A stretch of DNA of 64,000 nucleotides from CAJPPJ01 sp963536495 (GTDB lineage: Bacteria; Bacillota_I; Bacilli_A; RF39; UBA660). The stretch lies in contig CAUTAF010000004.1 of assembly GCA_963536495.1 (NCBI GenBank), forward strand, positions 1 through 64,000, given 5' to 3'. The translations under genes were made by a program, and so were the position numbers. Shown piece by piece: positions 39,648 through 49,720 of the stretch. Under the pieces are notes generated by a model. It was not told where the DNA came from. It did no database searches and was given only the letters and a program-made list of their open reading frames with translations. Position 1 is the first letter of the stretch. Every line of letters begins with the position of its first letter.

Positions 39648-41537
39648 TTAAAATTTCAAATCTAAGTCTTCTGTTTTTTCTACTTCTTTTTCTTCTACTT
39701 CTTTTTCTTCTTTTTGTATTTCTCTTTTAGTTATTTCAATTCTATCTTCAGGAAATTCAAATTTTTCATAATTATCTTCTTTAAGTTTATTTTCCCTCAT
39801 AAAATCAAAAAAGCTATCATAATCAAATGAAATTGTTTTACTTAAATCTTCGCTGTTATTACAAGCCTCAAGTAGAAAACTAGCCTCATCATAATATCTT
39901 TCATCTACATCTTCTTGTTCAATGGCTAAGATTATTTGATTTCCCATTAATCTTTCTTGATAATCATAAAACTTGTTATAGTCATATTCATTAAAAAATT
40001 CTGAAAAACCTATTGCAAAACAATTTTTTAAATTTTCTTCGTTACTTTCATAATCTTTAATATGTTTTTGTTTAACTGATAAAACTTCAAGTTGTTTTTC
40101 TTCTAATTTATCAAAAAATTCACCTTTAAGACTTTCTTTATATCCTTTAATAAAGTCTTTTATATTTTCTTGGTATTCATCTTCATTATCACTATTTAAC
40201 TCTGATATTCTATTATTTTCAGTAAGAGTTAGGTTAAATTCATTTGCATTTTTTATTAAAAATTCTTCTTTATCTTTAAGATTATTTATTCTAACTTGAA
40301 AAGCACTATCAAAAGTTTCAGATAAAGAGTTTTTCATTTCAGCTAAATTAAAATTATCTTCTAAATCATAATTAATGATTTTTTCAAGTTTTTCATAGGC
40401 TACTTTCCCAAAAATTCCGTCTTCTGTTTCTTTTAATTTTTCGTTTTTTACAAATTCATCTAATTTTTCAACAATCCTTTGATTTTCTTCTTTTAAATAT
40501 TCATCTTTATAAGTAGTTTTTATATTGTTTCCAAATTCATTTATACTTTCAAATGCTTTAAAAGTATTCTTATCCACTAAAGTAAAGGCTAATTTATCAA
40601 AACCTTTATAGAAAGTATCTTCAAATTCAATTTTTTTACACTCATTTTCATCTTCAATCTTTAAAGTATATAACTTTGGCATTATACTTTTAGATAAATT
40701 CGTTGTTCTTTCAAAATCAAACTTAAAATTATTTTCAATTTCTATATCAGGTTCTTTTATTTTTTTATTTTTAAAATCTTCAAAACTACTCATAAGATAT
40801 TGATTATTTGATTTATCTTCTTCAATAAGATTTACAACTTTATCTTTTAGTCCAAGAAGACTATCACTTTTAATATTTTTTTCATCACTAAGACTAGAGA
40901 ATTTTATACTAAATTCTTTCTCTCCATCTTTTTGAACAATAGTTCCTTTAAAAACAGTAGATACATCTTCACCCTTATTATCTTTAAAATGATATAATTC
41001 AGCAATAGCAAATACATTGTCTATACTTTTGCTAAATTCCTTAGTTTTATCTTTTAATTCATTATTTAATTCAATAGGCTTTGCTTTATCGTAATATTCT
41101 TCAATTTTATCTATAATCAGAGATTTTTTTAAATCTTGAATTTTATTATTTTCTTTTTCTACTTCTCTTTTTGTGTTTTCGATTACATCTTTATTATTTT
41201 CTAAGATTGAATTGATTTCTTCAGCTAATTTTTTTCTATCATCTTTTTCTAAAACAAGTAAGCTAACATCAGCTTTACTATATTTTTCATATTCTTCATT
41301 AAAATTAGGATTATCAGCCATTTTCATTTCAAAAATTTTAGAAAGATTTTTATTATCACTTTGATATGTTTCTTTTCCATTTTCATCTATGATTTTAGCA
41401 ATACAACTTTCTTTCATTTTTAATTCTAATTCAGTTAAATTAGAATAAGTGCTAGGATTTTCTTTTTCTTGTGCCTGAACAAAATTATCAGCTAATTTGT
41501 TCAACATTTTCTTTTTGCTAGTATTATTTACTTCCAT
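39648..41537 (-). CDS. Large charged paralogue 4 of the Phe-tail family
   Basis: 629 residues, ends KTEDLDLKF. Modules: KGTIVQKDGEKEFSIKF near 195, NFKFDFERTTN near 272 and KDKEEFLIKNANEFNLTL near 432, followed by DNEDEYQENIKDFIKGYKE. Sister of the 37715-39631 protein with long near-identical stretches. AAAAGGAGAAG site before ATG 41537. No enzymatic or membrane features. Confidence 0.6.
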   Translation of the reverse strand: MEVNNTSKKKMLNKLADNFVQAQEKENPSTYSNLTELELKMKESCIAKIIDENGKETYQSDNKNLSKIFEMKMADNPNFNEEYEKYSKADVSLLVLEKDDRKKLAEEINSILENNKDVIENTKREVEKENNKIQDLKKSLIIDKIEEYYDKAKPIELNNELKDKTKEFSKSIDNVFAIAELYHFKDNKGEDVSTVFKGTIVQKDGEKEFSIKFSSLSDEKNIKSDSLLGLKDKVVNLIEEDKSNNQYLMSSFEDFKNKKIKEPDIEIENNFKFDFERTTNLSKSIMPKLYTLKIEDENECKKIEFEDTFYKGFDKLAFTLVDKNTFKAFESINEFGNNIKTTYKDEYLKEENQRIVEKLDEFVKNEKLKETEDGIFGKVAYEKLEKIINYDLEDNFNLAEMKNSLSETFDSAFQVRINNLKDKEEFLIKNANEFNLTLTENNRISELNSDNEDEYQENIKDFIKGYKESLKGEFFDKLEEKQLEVLSVKQKHIKDYESNEENLKNCFAIGFSEFFNEYDYNKFYDYQERLMGNQIILAIEQEDVDERYYDEASFLLEACNNSEDLSKTISFDYDSFFDFMRENKLKEDNYEKFEFPEDRIEITKREIQKEEKEVEEKEVEKTEDLDLKF

Positions 41538-41587
41538 ATTTTCTTCTCCTTTTACTATTTACTCTATAATTTCTTTTATAATTTATT

Positions 41588-43444
41588 CTATAATTCTTTT
41601 CCAAAGTCTTTAGTATTTTCTTTTTCTACTTCTTTTGCTTTGTTTTTCTTTTCTTTAGGTATTTTTATTTCACTTTCTTTAACAAATTTATCAAAATGAT
41701 GTGGTCTAAATCCATAAAGATTATTTTCTAAAACGAAATCAATTTTTATATCTTTAGAATTTTCACTCATTGAATTATAATAATTATTAATTTTTTCATT
41801 AAGTTCTTTCTTTTGTTCTGTTTCACTTAATTTTTCTAATTCTTCTTTCTTTAAAGACATTTTATCTTCCAAAAGCATAATAGGGATAGCATTTCTTAAA
41901 AACTCTTTTTCTAAACTGATAGTTAAATTTCTATCAGGTAGATATTCTTGTTTTAAGTTTTCTACTTCTCTATTTAGTTTAAATTTAACATATTTATCAT
42001 CTTCATTTTTTCCGACAAAATCAAACTTTTCGTTCATTTCTTCTTTTATATTTTGCTTTACTGCATTTAGAAATTGATTTATATTATCCTTATATTCTTC
42101 TTCATTATCAGTAGATAATTCTTTAATTTTTCCATTTTCATCTAAAGTTAGATTAAATTCTTCGTGTCTTTTTTCTAAAAATTCTTCTTTATCTTTAAGA
42201 TTGCCTATTCTATTTTCAAAAAAATCATCTATATTCTTTATAAAGGCTTGTGGATAAGTTAAGGTTTTATCCACTCCATTTGTGTTTTCATATTGTCTTC
42301 TACCTACTTCTTCTAAAGAACTTATTATAATATCAGCTTTTACTTCTTTAAAACTTTCTTTTTCTTTATTTTCATCTACTTGTTTCATTATTTCTTTATT
42401 AACTTCTTTTAAATAATCAACTTTTTTCAAATTAGATGAACGAATATCAAAAAATGTTTTATCACTTATATCAGAAAAATTCTTATCAGTTATATTGAAT
42501 AACATTCCTTTTAATTCTCTTTCTTTAAAACCAATAGTTAAGATAGTTTCTTTTTTATCTTCAATAACTAACAAATATGAATAACCATCTTTCTTCTTAT
42601 TTTTATCTGTAAATTCAAGTCTAAAATCCTTATCTGTTTCAATTTTTAAATCTTTAAAATCAGTATTCTTTAATTCTTCTAACTTTTCTTGTTTTGAAAT
42701 TAAATCTTTTCCTTTTATGATACCAAGTTTTTCTTCTCTTTCTAAATCTTTTTCTACAAAATCAACTACTTTTTCTTTAAGTTCAGCAAGAGTTTTTCCT
42801 CTTAAATCAATTTCTTCCTTAGTTGCCTTATTCTTTATATTGATACCAAAATACTGTTCACTATCTTTTTGAATAATATTGCTCTCATAAGTTATTTTAT
42901 TAGAACTAGGTTTATCCATAATAGTGTTCTCAATGTTAGTTTCTATTAAATCAATAGCCTTAAAATAATTGTTTGCTTTATCTCTTTTTTCATCATCAAT
43001 AACTATTGTTTCATCTAAAACATTTTTTTCTTCTAAATGTTCTATTAATTTATTAATAATTTCATCTTTACTTTTACCTTTGTTCTCATTGTAAATATTA
43101 GTTAGTTCTTTAGAAGTTTCGTCATTTTTTCTAACATCAGTTATATATAATTTCAAATCACTATTCTTTTCATCATCTGTATAATTTTTAATAGTAAAAT
43201 TACCTGTTCTTGATGAAATTTCTTCTCTTAAATCTTCTTTTTCAAAAACTTTAAAATCAACTTTACCTGTTGTTTTATTTGTTACCTCTCCAATAGAAAA
43301 TCTATCTAAACTCCATTGATTAACACTTTCATAAACACTTGAATTGTGGTCTTTGTAACTTTCATTCAATACGCCATAGACAGATTTTGCCATAACTTTA
43401 TTTACTTTCTCTTTTGCTTTTTCTAAATTTTCTACTTCTATCAT
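41588..43444 (-). CDS. Large charged paralogue 5 of the Phe-tail family
   Basis: 618 residues, ends NTKDFGKEL (Leu variant). Modules: SNIIQKDSEQYFGINIKNKA near 183, FRLEFTDKNKKKDGYSYLLV near 275, KDKEEFLEKRHEEFNLTL near 418. A stretch of about 70 bp (42038-42108) is nearly identical to 50218-50288 in the 49721-52522 gene, which suggests gene conversion. AAAAGGAGTG site. Function unknown. Confidence 0.6.
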   Translation of the reverse strand: MIEVENLEKAKEKVNKVMAKSVYGVLNESYKDHNSSVYESVNQWSLDRFSIGEVTNKTTGKVDFKVFEKEDLREEISSRTGNFTIKNYTDDEKNSDLKLYITDVRKNDETSKELTNIYNENKGKSKDEIINKLIEHLEEKNVLDETIVIDDEKRDKANNYFKAIDLIETNIENTIMDKPSSNKITYESNIIQKDSEQYFGINIKNKATKEEIDLRGKTLAELKEKVVDFVEKDLEREEKLGIIKGKDLISKQEKLEELKNTDFKDLKIETDKDFRLEFTDKNKKKDGYSYLLVIEDKKETILTIGFKERELKGMLFNITDKNFSDISDKTFFDIRSSNLKKVDYLKEVNKEIMKQVDENKEKESFKEVKADIIISSLEEVGRRQYENTNGVDKTLTYPQAFIKNIDDFFENRIGNLKDKEEFLEKRHEEFNLTLDENGKIKELSTDNEEEYKDNINQFLNAVKQNIKEEMNEKFDFVGKNEDDKYVKFKLNREVENLKQEYLPDRNLTISLEKEFLRNAIPIMLLEDKMSLKKEELEKLSETEQKKELNEKINNYYNSMSENSKDIKIDFVLENNLYGFRPHHFDKFVKESEIKIPKEKKNKAKEVEKENTKDFGKEL

Positions 43445-43463
43445 TTTTCACTCCTTTTAAATT

Positions 43464-45344
43464 CTAATCAAAAACTACTTCTACATAACCATTTCCTAAT
43501 TCTTTAAATTCTCCTTGTTTTTCTTTTAAATTTTCATTTAATTTTTCTTTAGATTTTTCATTATCTTTAATTTCTAAATTTATATTTACTAATTCTTTGT
43601 AATCATTTGGTCTAAAGCTATTACAAACCTCTAAAAACGATTTCTTATCAATTTTCCCACTCATAGTATCACTCATATCATTATAATGTGAAATAACGCT
43701 GTCATATAAATTCTCTTTTGATTTATCATCTATGGTTCTAAAATAATCTAATTGCTCTTTTGATAGTGGCATTTTTTCTTCGTCCACTGTTATTGCTATT
43801 AAATTTTTAATATTATATTCTTGGAGATTAAAGAAATCACTACTTGCTCTAAAGTTTTTATTTTCTTCTAAGTGATTTAAACTTTCAACTAAAATGTATT
43901 GTTCTTTTGGTTTATCATCATCATAAACATAGTCAGCGTCTATTTCAATTTGTTTCATTTTTTCAACTTCTTCTAAGAAATTATTAAAAGAATTTCCTTT
44001 ATAGAATTGTAATATATCATTTATAAATTCTTGTTTTTCTTCTCTGTTTTCAGGAATATCATCAGTTGTTAGTTTTAATTCTTCTAAACTATTCATAACA
44101 AGATTTTCTTTATCTTTTATGATATTAATTCTATTATCAAAACTTACATCAAAATATTCTTTAGCAATATTAGAAAAATTTTCAAAACTCAATTCTCTAT
44201 CATCACTAAATAAACAAGCTATTGTATTTGAATTAATATCTTTAGTAGCGTCCTTTAGTGAAGTTTCTTCTATGATTTTGTCTAATTTTCCCATATAATA
44301 TTCAGCCTTTTTCTTTGTAAAATCAATTTTTTCATATTCATCTTCAACTGATGAATTTTTTATAAAAAGTCCTCTACCTAAGAAATCAGAAAAATCTTCA
44401 TTTTTTATTATTTGAGCAAGTTCCTTATTCCCTAATAAATTTCTAAAATTTGTTTTAACTATTAATTTATCTTCTTTTTCAATTTTTAAACTTGCATTTA
44501 CTCCAAAATTGTCTTCATATTCAAATTGAACATTAGCTTTAGTTTTAATTTCTAAATCTTTTATATCTATTCTTTTTAAACTTTCTAATCTTTTTTCTCT
44601 AATTTCACCAAAATCTTCACGATAATTTTCTTCATAAAATTCTTTAGTATCTTCAATATTCTTTTCTAATGTTTTTACTAATTTTTCTTTTAAATCAGGT
44701 AAATTATCACTTGAAATTTCTAATTTTTTATTACCATTTGAAATCTCTACTAAATATTTTTCCTTTTCATCTTGTTTTAGAAAATTTATATCAATTCCTA
44801 TATTTTCTTCTACTTTTTCCTTATCAAAATTAAACATTTTTAAATTTTCAGTGATATTTGAAATAGCAAAATTAAATTTTAAACTTTCATCTTCTCTATC
44901 AATTTCAATGGGAGTATATTTCCCATATTCTTTTTTCAATAAATCAGTTATAAGTCCTATTTGTTTATTCTTATAATTTTCTTCATCTTCTTCGTCTAAT
45001 TCATAGTCAAAATAATCTATACCATTCTTAGAATTGTATTCTTTTTCATCTTTTTCTAATGTTCCATAAATTTGACTTGCAATTTCTCTTGTTTTATTTT
45101 GTGGAATAACAAGAATTTTTAATTTATCTCTTTCTATTTCAAAATATTCATTTAAAGCATAAGAAACTCTCCCAGCTGTTAAACTCAAATGATTATCTTC
45201 ATCTTTTTTTGAAACAATACCTAAATATTTTAATTTTTCCACAATTTTTTCTTCTGACGGAAGTAAACTTTTGGATTTATCATTAAAACTTTTTACACAA
45301 TTATCAGCTATTTCTTTTATCAAATCATCAAATAATTCGTTCAC
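43464..45344 (-). CDS. Large charged paralogue 6 of the Phe-tail family
   Basis: 626 residues from GTG 45344 (AGAGGTG site). Ends GNGYVEVVFD, the most diverged tail (Phe then Asp). Modules: INFLKQDEKEKYLVEISNGN near 188, VQFEYEDNFGVNASLKIEKE near 275 and IKDKENLVMNSLEELKLT near 410. Has its own upstream region with the palindrome 45415-45435 and an AAGATATAAT -10. It appears to be the first gene of the unit that continues to 35547. Confidence 0.6.
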   Translation of the reverse strand: MNELFDDLIKEIADNCVKSFNDKSKSLLPSEEKIVEKLKYLGIVSKKDEDNHLSLTAGRVSYALNEYFEIERDKLKILVIPQNKTREIASQIYGTLEKDEKEYNSKNGIDYFDYELDEEDEENYKNKQIGLITDLLKKEYGKYTPIEIDREDESLKFNFAISNITENLKMFNFDKEKVEENIGIDINFLKQDEKEKYLVEISNGNKKLEISSDNLPDLKEKLVKTLEKNIEDTKEFYEENYREDFGEIREKRLESLKRIDIKDLEIKTKANVQFEYEDNFGVNASLKIEKEDKLIVKTNFRNLLGNKELAQIIKNEDFSDFLGRGLFIKNSSVEDEYEKIDFTKKKAEYYMGKLDKIIEETSLKDATKDINSNTIACLFSDDRELSFENFSNIAKEYFDVSFDNRINIIKDKENLVMNSLEELKLTTDDIPENREEKQEFINDILQFYKGNSFNNFLEEVEKMKQIEIDADYVYDDDKPKEQYILVESLNHLEENKNFRASSDFFNLQEYNIKNLIAITVDEEKMPLSKEQLDYFRTIDDKSKENLYDSVISHYNDMSDTMSGKIDKKSFLEVCNSFRPNDYKELVNINLEIKDNEKSKEKLNENLKEKQGEFKELGNGYVEVVFD

Positions 45345-45414
45345 TTAAAAACACCTCTTTTACCTGATTTTACTTCATATTATATTATATCTTATTTTCT
45401 AATATTTTTTAATT

Positions 45415-45435
45415 ATTTTAAGAAATCCTTAAAAT
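45415..45435. promoter_or_regulatory. 21-bp palindromic operator, copy 2
   Basis: ATTTTAAG-AAATC-CTTAAAAT, the same arms and spacing as 26533-26553, followed by TATTTTATAAA as there (TATTTTACAAA). Located upstream of the 45344 gene and its TATAAT box near 45380. Confidence 0.65.
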
Positions 45436-45458
45436 TATTTTATAAAAAATTTAAAATA

Positions 45459-45495
45459 AAAAAGAGGCTCAAATATTAAATTTAAACCTCTTTCG
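45459..45495 (-). terminator. Terminator after the 45520-47769 gene
   Basis: AAAGAGGCT...AACCTCTTT stem (about 45461-45493) with A/T runs; the leftward transcript gets a U-tract. Confidence 0.65.
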
Positions 45496-45519
45496 GAATT
45501 ATTGTGTTATTTAAAAGAA

Positions 45520-47769
45520 TTAGAAGAAATTTATTTCTTTTTCATTTTCTCTTTCATTTTCTTTTTCATCTACTTCTTTTTCTTTTCTATTAATTTTTTC
45601 TATATTTTCATTTCTTAAATCTTTTTCATCTACTTCTTTTTCTTTTGGTGCTTTTTCTGTAATAAGTTCTTTTTCTGATTTATAGAAACTTAATTCTTCC
45701 TTAGTTTTAGTATTTTCTTGGAAATCATATATTCCTTTAAAATCTAATAAGTTTTTATTGTCTATGAAGTCAAATTTTTCGATATTATCACTTCTTTTTT
45801 CAATGTATTCATTAACTTTTTCAAGTGTTCTTTCTTGAATATGTAAATCTTCAATTTTTTCAGAATTAAGAACTTTATTTATTTCATCTATATTTAGTTT
45901 TTCTTCATCTCCTAAGACAATAGCTGTTGTAAATGCTTTAATTTTAATTAAATCGTCATTATAGTCTTTACTTCCTAAATATTCATTTCTTAAATCTTTC
46001 AAAGTTTCTAAATTCAAGTCTTTATTTGATTTCGTTTTATCTAAATTCTCTAATTCTTTTTGTCCTTTACTCATTTCAAAATCATCTAAAAATTCAAGAA
46101 AATTATTTTCTTTATATGAATTTATAGCTTGATTTATCATTTCGTCATATTCTTCTTTATCTCCAGTATCAAATTCTTGAATTTTACCATTATCTCCAAG
46201 TGTCAAATCAAACTTTTTAGCATTTTTTTCTATTAAAGAATTTTTATCTTCAATTTTTTCTAATTGATTTTGAAATTCTTTTTCATAATTTTCTTTTAAT
46301 TCTTTTAAAATACTTTCTGATTTACCACTATTTATATCATCAATACTACTTTTAATGGTATTGGCAATAACTTTATTAGTTATTTTATCTAGTGAAATAT
46401 CACTTTCTTTAAATATTTTAACATCAACTTTTTCAATTAATTTTTCATTTTCTTCTTTTAATTTATCTAAAGAAACAAGTGAGTATTCTTTATTATTTTG
46501 AAGTTCTAATTCATTTTCATATTTAACATCTGTTGTAATTCTTAAAGTATCAGCAAACTTTTCGTCCATAGCATACATTAATAATTTATTAAGACTAAAA
46601 TCTTTATCAGCAAGACAATATCTATTTTCTCCATTATCTTCAACTTTTATAGAGAAACGATAATCTTTTGATTGTTCGTCAAAATTACGACTACAATAAT
46701 TCAACTCAAAATTACTTTCACTTTTAAATGAATTTGTAATTTCATCTATAACAGGATAAATATTTCTATCTTTTTCATTCTTTGACATTTTCTTTAAATA
46801 ATTTTCTTTATCTATATCTGTATCAAATTTTTCTGCTCTTTCTTTTATAGCCTCATCTAACTTTTCCTGTAATTCGTATGTCGTAAGTTTACCCATACTA
46901 CATTCTTTTTCTATTCCATTAAGAGTAAAGGTAACATTAGTTCTAACTTCTTCACCTTTCTTTTCAAAAGTAACTTTATAGTCTATTTCATCTCCGTCAA
47001 TAGAAATACTTCTAATAGCTTTTCCAATTTTAAAAATATCCTTTTTCAATTCTTCAGTTTTATCAAATTTCTTATCATCTATTGAAATCTCATCATAAAG
47101 GTCTTTTTGACTTAATATTTCTTTTGCTATTTCTTTCTTTATTGAATAAGTATAAAAATCTTCTTCTTTAGTTTTTTCCTTAATAGAATTTGAAATAGTT
47201 TTGGCTAAATCATCTATTTTATCTTTCTTAAAATTTAATATATTTACTTCACCTAATTCATCATTATAGTAGTTATCCTTAGATAATTCAAAATCTTCAA
47301 ATACATCATCTATATTTTCTTTAAATTCTTTCTTTGAAATAGGTTTTTCTTCTACTTGAACTTCATTATCTCTTTTAAAATAATGTTTTAAAGTACCTGC
47401 TAAATCACTTGTACCCTCTGATGATAATATGTCTATGGTTCTATGTATTTTTAATAAAGCATTAACCCCTTTTTGAAAACTAAACTTAAAACCACCAAGC
47501 AATTTTTGAAAAGCATTACCCTCTTCTAAAGTTTTATCAAATTCTTCTCTTTGTAATTTTGCTTTTTCTTTTTCTCTTGCTTTATAGACTTCAACATCTC
47601 TTATTCCTTTATCTACTTTTTCTACATAAGATAAATTCCCTAAAAGAGATTTGACAAATTCTTCAGTTTTTTCATCTTCTACACCTTTTTTTTGATTACT
47701 TAATTCGTGTTTAATTCCTAAATCTACTATCATTTCAATGAAATTTCCACTTATTTCGGCTCTTGGCAT
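45520..47769 (-). CDS. Large charged paralogue 7 of the Phe-tail family
   Basis: 749 residues from ATG 47769 (AGGGGTGATA site). Ends ENEKEINFF. N-terminal extension of about 230 residues shared with the 35547-37700 protein (SLLGNLSYVEKVDKGIRDVE). Modules: YKVTFEKKGEEVRTNVTF near 265, FELNYCSRNFDEQ near 350, EDKNSLIEKNAKKFDLTL near 515. C-terminal region has an imperfect duplication KEVDEKDLRNENIEKINR / KEVDEKENEREN. Single-gene unit: terminator behind it and palindrome 47839-47859 in front. Confidence 0.6.
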   Translation of the reverse strand: MPRAEISGNFIEMIVDLGIKHELSNQKKGVEDEKTEEFVKSLLGNLSYVEKVDKGIRDVEVYKAREKEKAKLQREEFDKTLEEGNAFQKLLGGFKFSFQKGVNALLKIHRTIDILSSEGTSDLAGTLKHYFKRDNEVQVEEKPISKKEFKENIDDVFEDFELSKDNYYNDELGEVNILNFKKDKIDDLAKTISNSIKEKTKEEDFYTYSIKKEIAKEILSQKDLYDEISIDDKKFDKTEELKKDIFKIGKAIRSISIDGDEIDYKVTFEKKGEEVRTNVTFTLNGIEKECSMGKLTTYELQEKLDEAIKERAEKFDTDIDKENYLKKMSKNEKDRNIYPVIDEITNSFKSESNFELNYCSRNFDEQSKDYRFSIKVEDNGENRYCLADKDFSLNKLLMYAMDEKFADTLRITTDVKYENELELQNNKEYSLVSLDKLKEENEKLIEKVDVKIFKESDISLDKITNKVIANTIKSSIDDINSGKSESILKELKENYEKEFQNQLEKIEDKNSLIEKNAKKFDLTLGDNGKIQEFDTGDKEEYDEMINQAINSYKENNFLEFLDDFEMSKGQKELENLDKTKSNKDLNLETLKDLRNEYLGSKDYNDDLIKIKAFTTAIVLGDEEKLNIDEINKVLNSEKIEDLHIQERTLEKVNEYIEKRSDNIEKFDFIDNKNLLDFKGIYDFQENTKTKEELSFYKSEKELITEKAPKEKEVDEKDLRNENIEKINRKEKEVDEKENERENEKEINFF

Positions 47770-47838
47770 TATTATCACCCCTATTTGAATTATATGTTAT
47801 AATCTATATTATAACCTAATTATTTCTAAAGATTAATC

Positions 47839-47859
47839 ATTTTAAAAAAATCTTAAAAT
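47839..47859. promoter_or_regulatory. 21-bp palindromic operator, copy 3
   Basis: ATTTTAAA-AAAAT-CTTAAAAT: one arm mismatch relative to copies 1 and 2, followed by AATTTTATAAAAA. Upstream of the 47769 start. Just beyond is a terminator hairpin (AAAGGTTGA...TCAACCTTT, about 47880-47902) for the 47940 gene. Confidence 0.55.
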
Positions 47860-47878
47860 AATTTTATAAAAAACATAA

Positions 47879-47905
47879 AAAAGGTTGATTTTACTCAACC
47901 TTTCT
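47879..47905 (-). terminator. Terminator after the 47940-49706 gene
   Basis: AAAAAGGTTGA and TCAACCTTTC pair around a TTTTAC loop; A-run on the left gives a U-tract on the leftward transcript. Confidence 0.7.
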
Positions 47906-47939
47906 TATATTTACAAATAATTTTTTTAGAATTATTTTT

Positions 47940-49706
47940 TTAAAAATCTATTTCTTTATCAGTAGTTTTTTCTTTCTCTTTATTTTTAGAAATTTCTTTT
48001 TTGTTATTTTTTTCAGTCGGCAATTCAATATCAAAACTTTTATCAAAGTCATAATATTTAGTTGAAAAATTTTCACAATTTTCTTTGAATTGGTAAGAGT
48101 TATCAATATCTTTTGTATGTTCACTCATAGAATTAAAGTAATCATTTATTCTTCCTTTTAATTTTTCTTTTTTACCATTTGAAATTCCATCTAAATTATT
48201 TATTTTACTTTTTGAAAGTTTCATATCATCTTCTGAAAAAAGTATAGGAAAAGCATTTTTGTAAAATTGATTTTGTAAAGTTAAAGTTTCAGGTTTCAAC
48301 TTTTTATATTCATCTAAACTATAATTAGGTTTTTCATAATTTTCAATTAGTTCTTCTTTTAAATTTTCTTTTATAGCTTTTAAAAAGTTATCTATATTTT
48401 CTTTGTACTTTTCACTATCTTCATCATATAGTTCTGCTATTTTACCATTTTCATTTAGAGTAAGTCCTAATTCATCAGCGTTTTTTTCTACAAAACTTTC
48501 TTTATTTTTTAAACTTCCTATTCTATTGTGAAAAGAATTATCTATACTTTCAGACATTATTTCAGGAAATTTTCTTTCATTACCAATTTTTTTTCTTTGT
48601 GATATTGTTTCAGATACAGACATTAATACTATATCGGCTTTTGCTATATTAAAACTTTCTTTTTCTATATTTTCATTGATTTGTTTCATAATATTTTTAT
48701 TTTCTTCTTTTAAATAATCAATTTTTTCAAAATGATTTTGAAGTGCATTATTTGCTGTTATAGTAAAAAAATCAGAAAAATTTTCATCAACTAAAGACAT
48801 TAAAAATTTTTTATATCCTGCATATTTATACATACTTTCGTATTTATTTTTTTCATCAGCAATAACTAATCTATAATCGTATTTGTTAGTATCTTTATTT
48901 TTATCTGTAAACTCAAATGCAAAATCTTTATCTGTTTTTATATCTGTCTTATTGAAATCTACTTTTTCTTCTAATCTTTCTAAATCATCTTTTCTTTTTT
49001 TATAAACATCATATTTCATATTTTTGAAATAGTAATCTTTTTTATTTTCAATATCTTCTTCGATAAAATCAACTACTTTTTCTTTAAATTCATTTAAAGA
49101 TTTTGCCAATAAAGTTTTTTCTTCTTTTCCTGTTTCTTTATTTATTATAGTTAGTCCAATTCCTTTTTCTCCATTTAATTGTACTATCTTACCACTATAC
49201 ATAGTTCCGTTTTCTTTTCCATATTCTTGTAAATTTTTTTCTATTAAAGCTATATTATCTTCAAAATCATCAGCTTTTTTTATGATATTGTTATTTACTT
49301 CAACAGTTTTTTTAAAAAAATTGTTTTCATCTAAAATATCATTTATTTGTTTAGCCAATGTTTCTACATCTTTGTCTTTATTTTCCTTATAAAAATCAAA
49401 TATTTTATCAGCTGTTTTATTTTTAGTATTTTCATCTGTACTAAACACTTTAAATTCTGTACTTTGATAAAGATTAAAAGAATATCTATGTTGCACTCTT
49501 TCATTTAATTCCTCTTTTATTTGATAACCTCTCAGAAATTTTAAATCTTTTTCTTTTGTATCTGTATTAGTTGTTTCAGTTAAAAATCCTGCTCCAAGTT
49601 CTCTTTTTACTATTTCCATTGTTGTAAATGAAGAATAATTATTTTTTAATTCTTTTGCAATGTTTTTAGATATTGTATTTTTTAATTCTTTTAATTTATC
49701 TTCCAT
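47940..49706 (-). CDS. Large charged paralogue 8 of the Phe-tail family
   Basis: 588 residues, ends KTTDKEIDF. Modules: MYSGKIVQLNGEKGIGLTI near 168, FAFEFTDKNKDTNKYDYRLV near 262, KNKESFVEKNADELGLTL near 402. The last 300 residues are closely related to those of the next gene (49721), including FYKNAFPILFSEDDMKLS against FLKNAIPIILSEKKVDLS. AAAAAGGAGAG site. Function unknown. Confidence 0.6.
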   Translation of the reverse strand: MEDKLKELKNTISKNIAKELKNNYSSFTTMEIVKRELGAGFLTETTNTDTKEKDLKFLRGYQIKEELNERVQHRYSFNLYQSTEFKVFSTDENTKNKTADKIFDFYKENKDKDVETLAKQINDILDENNFFKKTVEVNNNIIKKADDFEDNIALIEKNLQEYGKENGTMYSGKIVQLNGEKGIGLTIINKETGKEEKTLLAKSLNEFKEKVVDFIEEDIENKKDYYFKNMKYDVYKKRKDDLERLEEKVDFNKTDIKTDKDFAFEFTDKNKDTNKYDYRLVIADEKNKYESMYKYAGYKKFLMSLVDENFSDFFTITANNALQNHFEKIDYLKEENKNIMKQINENIEKESFNIAKADIVLMSVSETISQRKKIGNERKFPEIMSESIDNSFHNRIGSLKNKESFVEKNADELGLTLNENGKIAELYDEDSEKYKENIDNFLKAIKENLKEELIENYEKPNYSLDEYKKLKPETLTLQNQFYKNAFPILFSEDDMKLSKSKINNLDGISNGKKEKLKGRINDYFNSMSEHTKDIDNSYQFKENCENFSTKYYDFDKSFDIELPTEKNNKKEISKNKEKEKTTDKEIDF

Positions 49707-49720
49707 AATTTCTCTCCTTT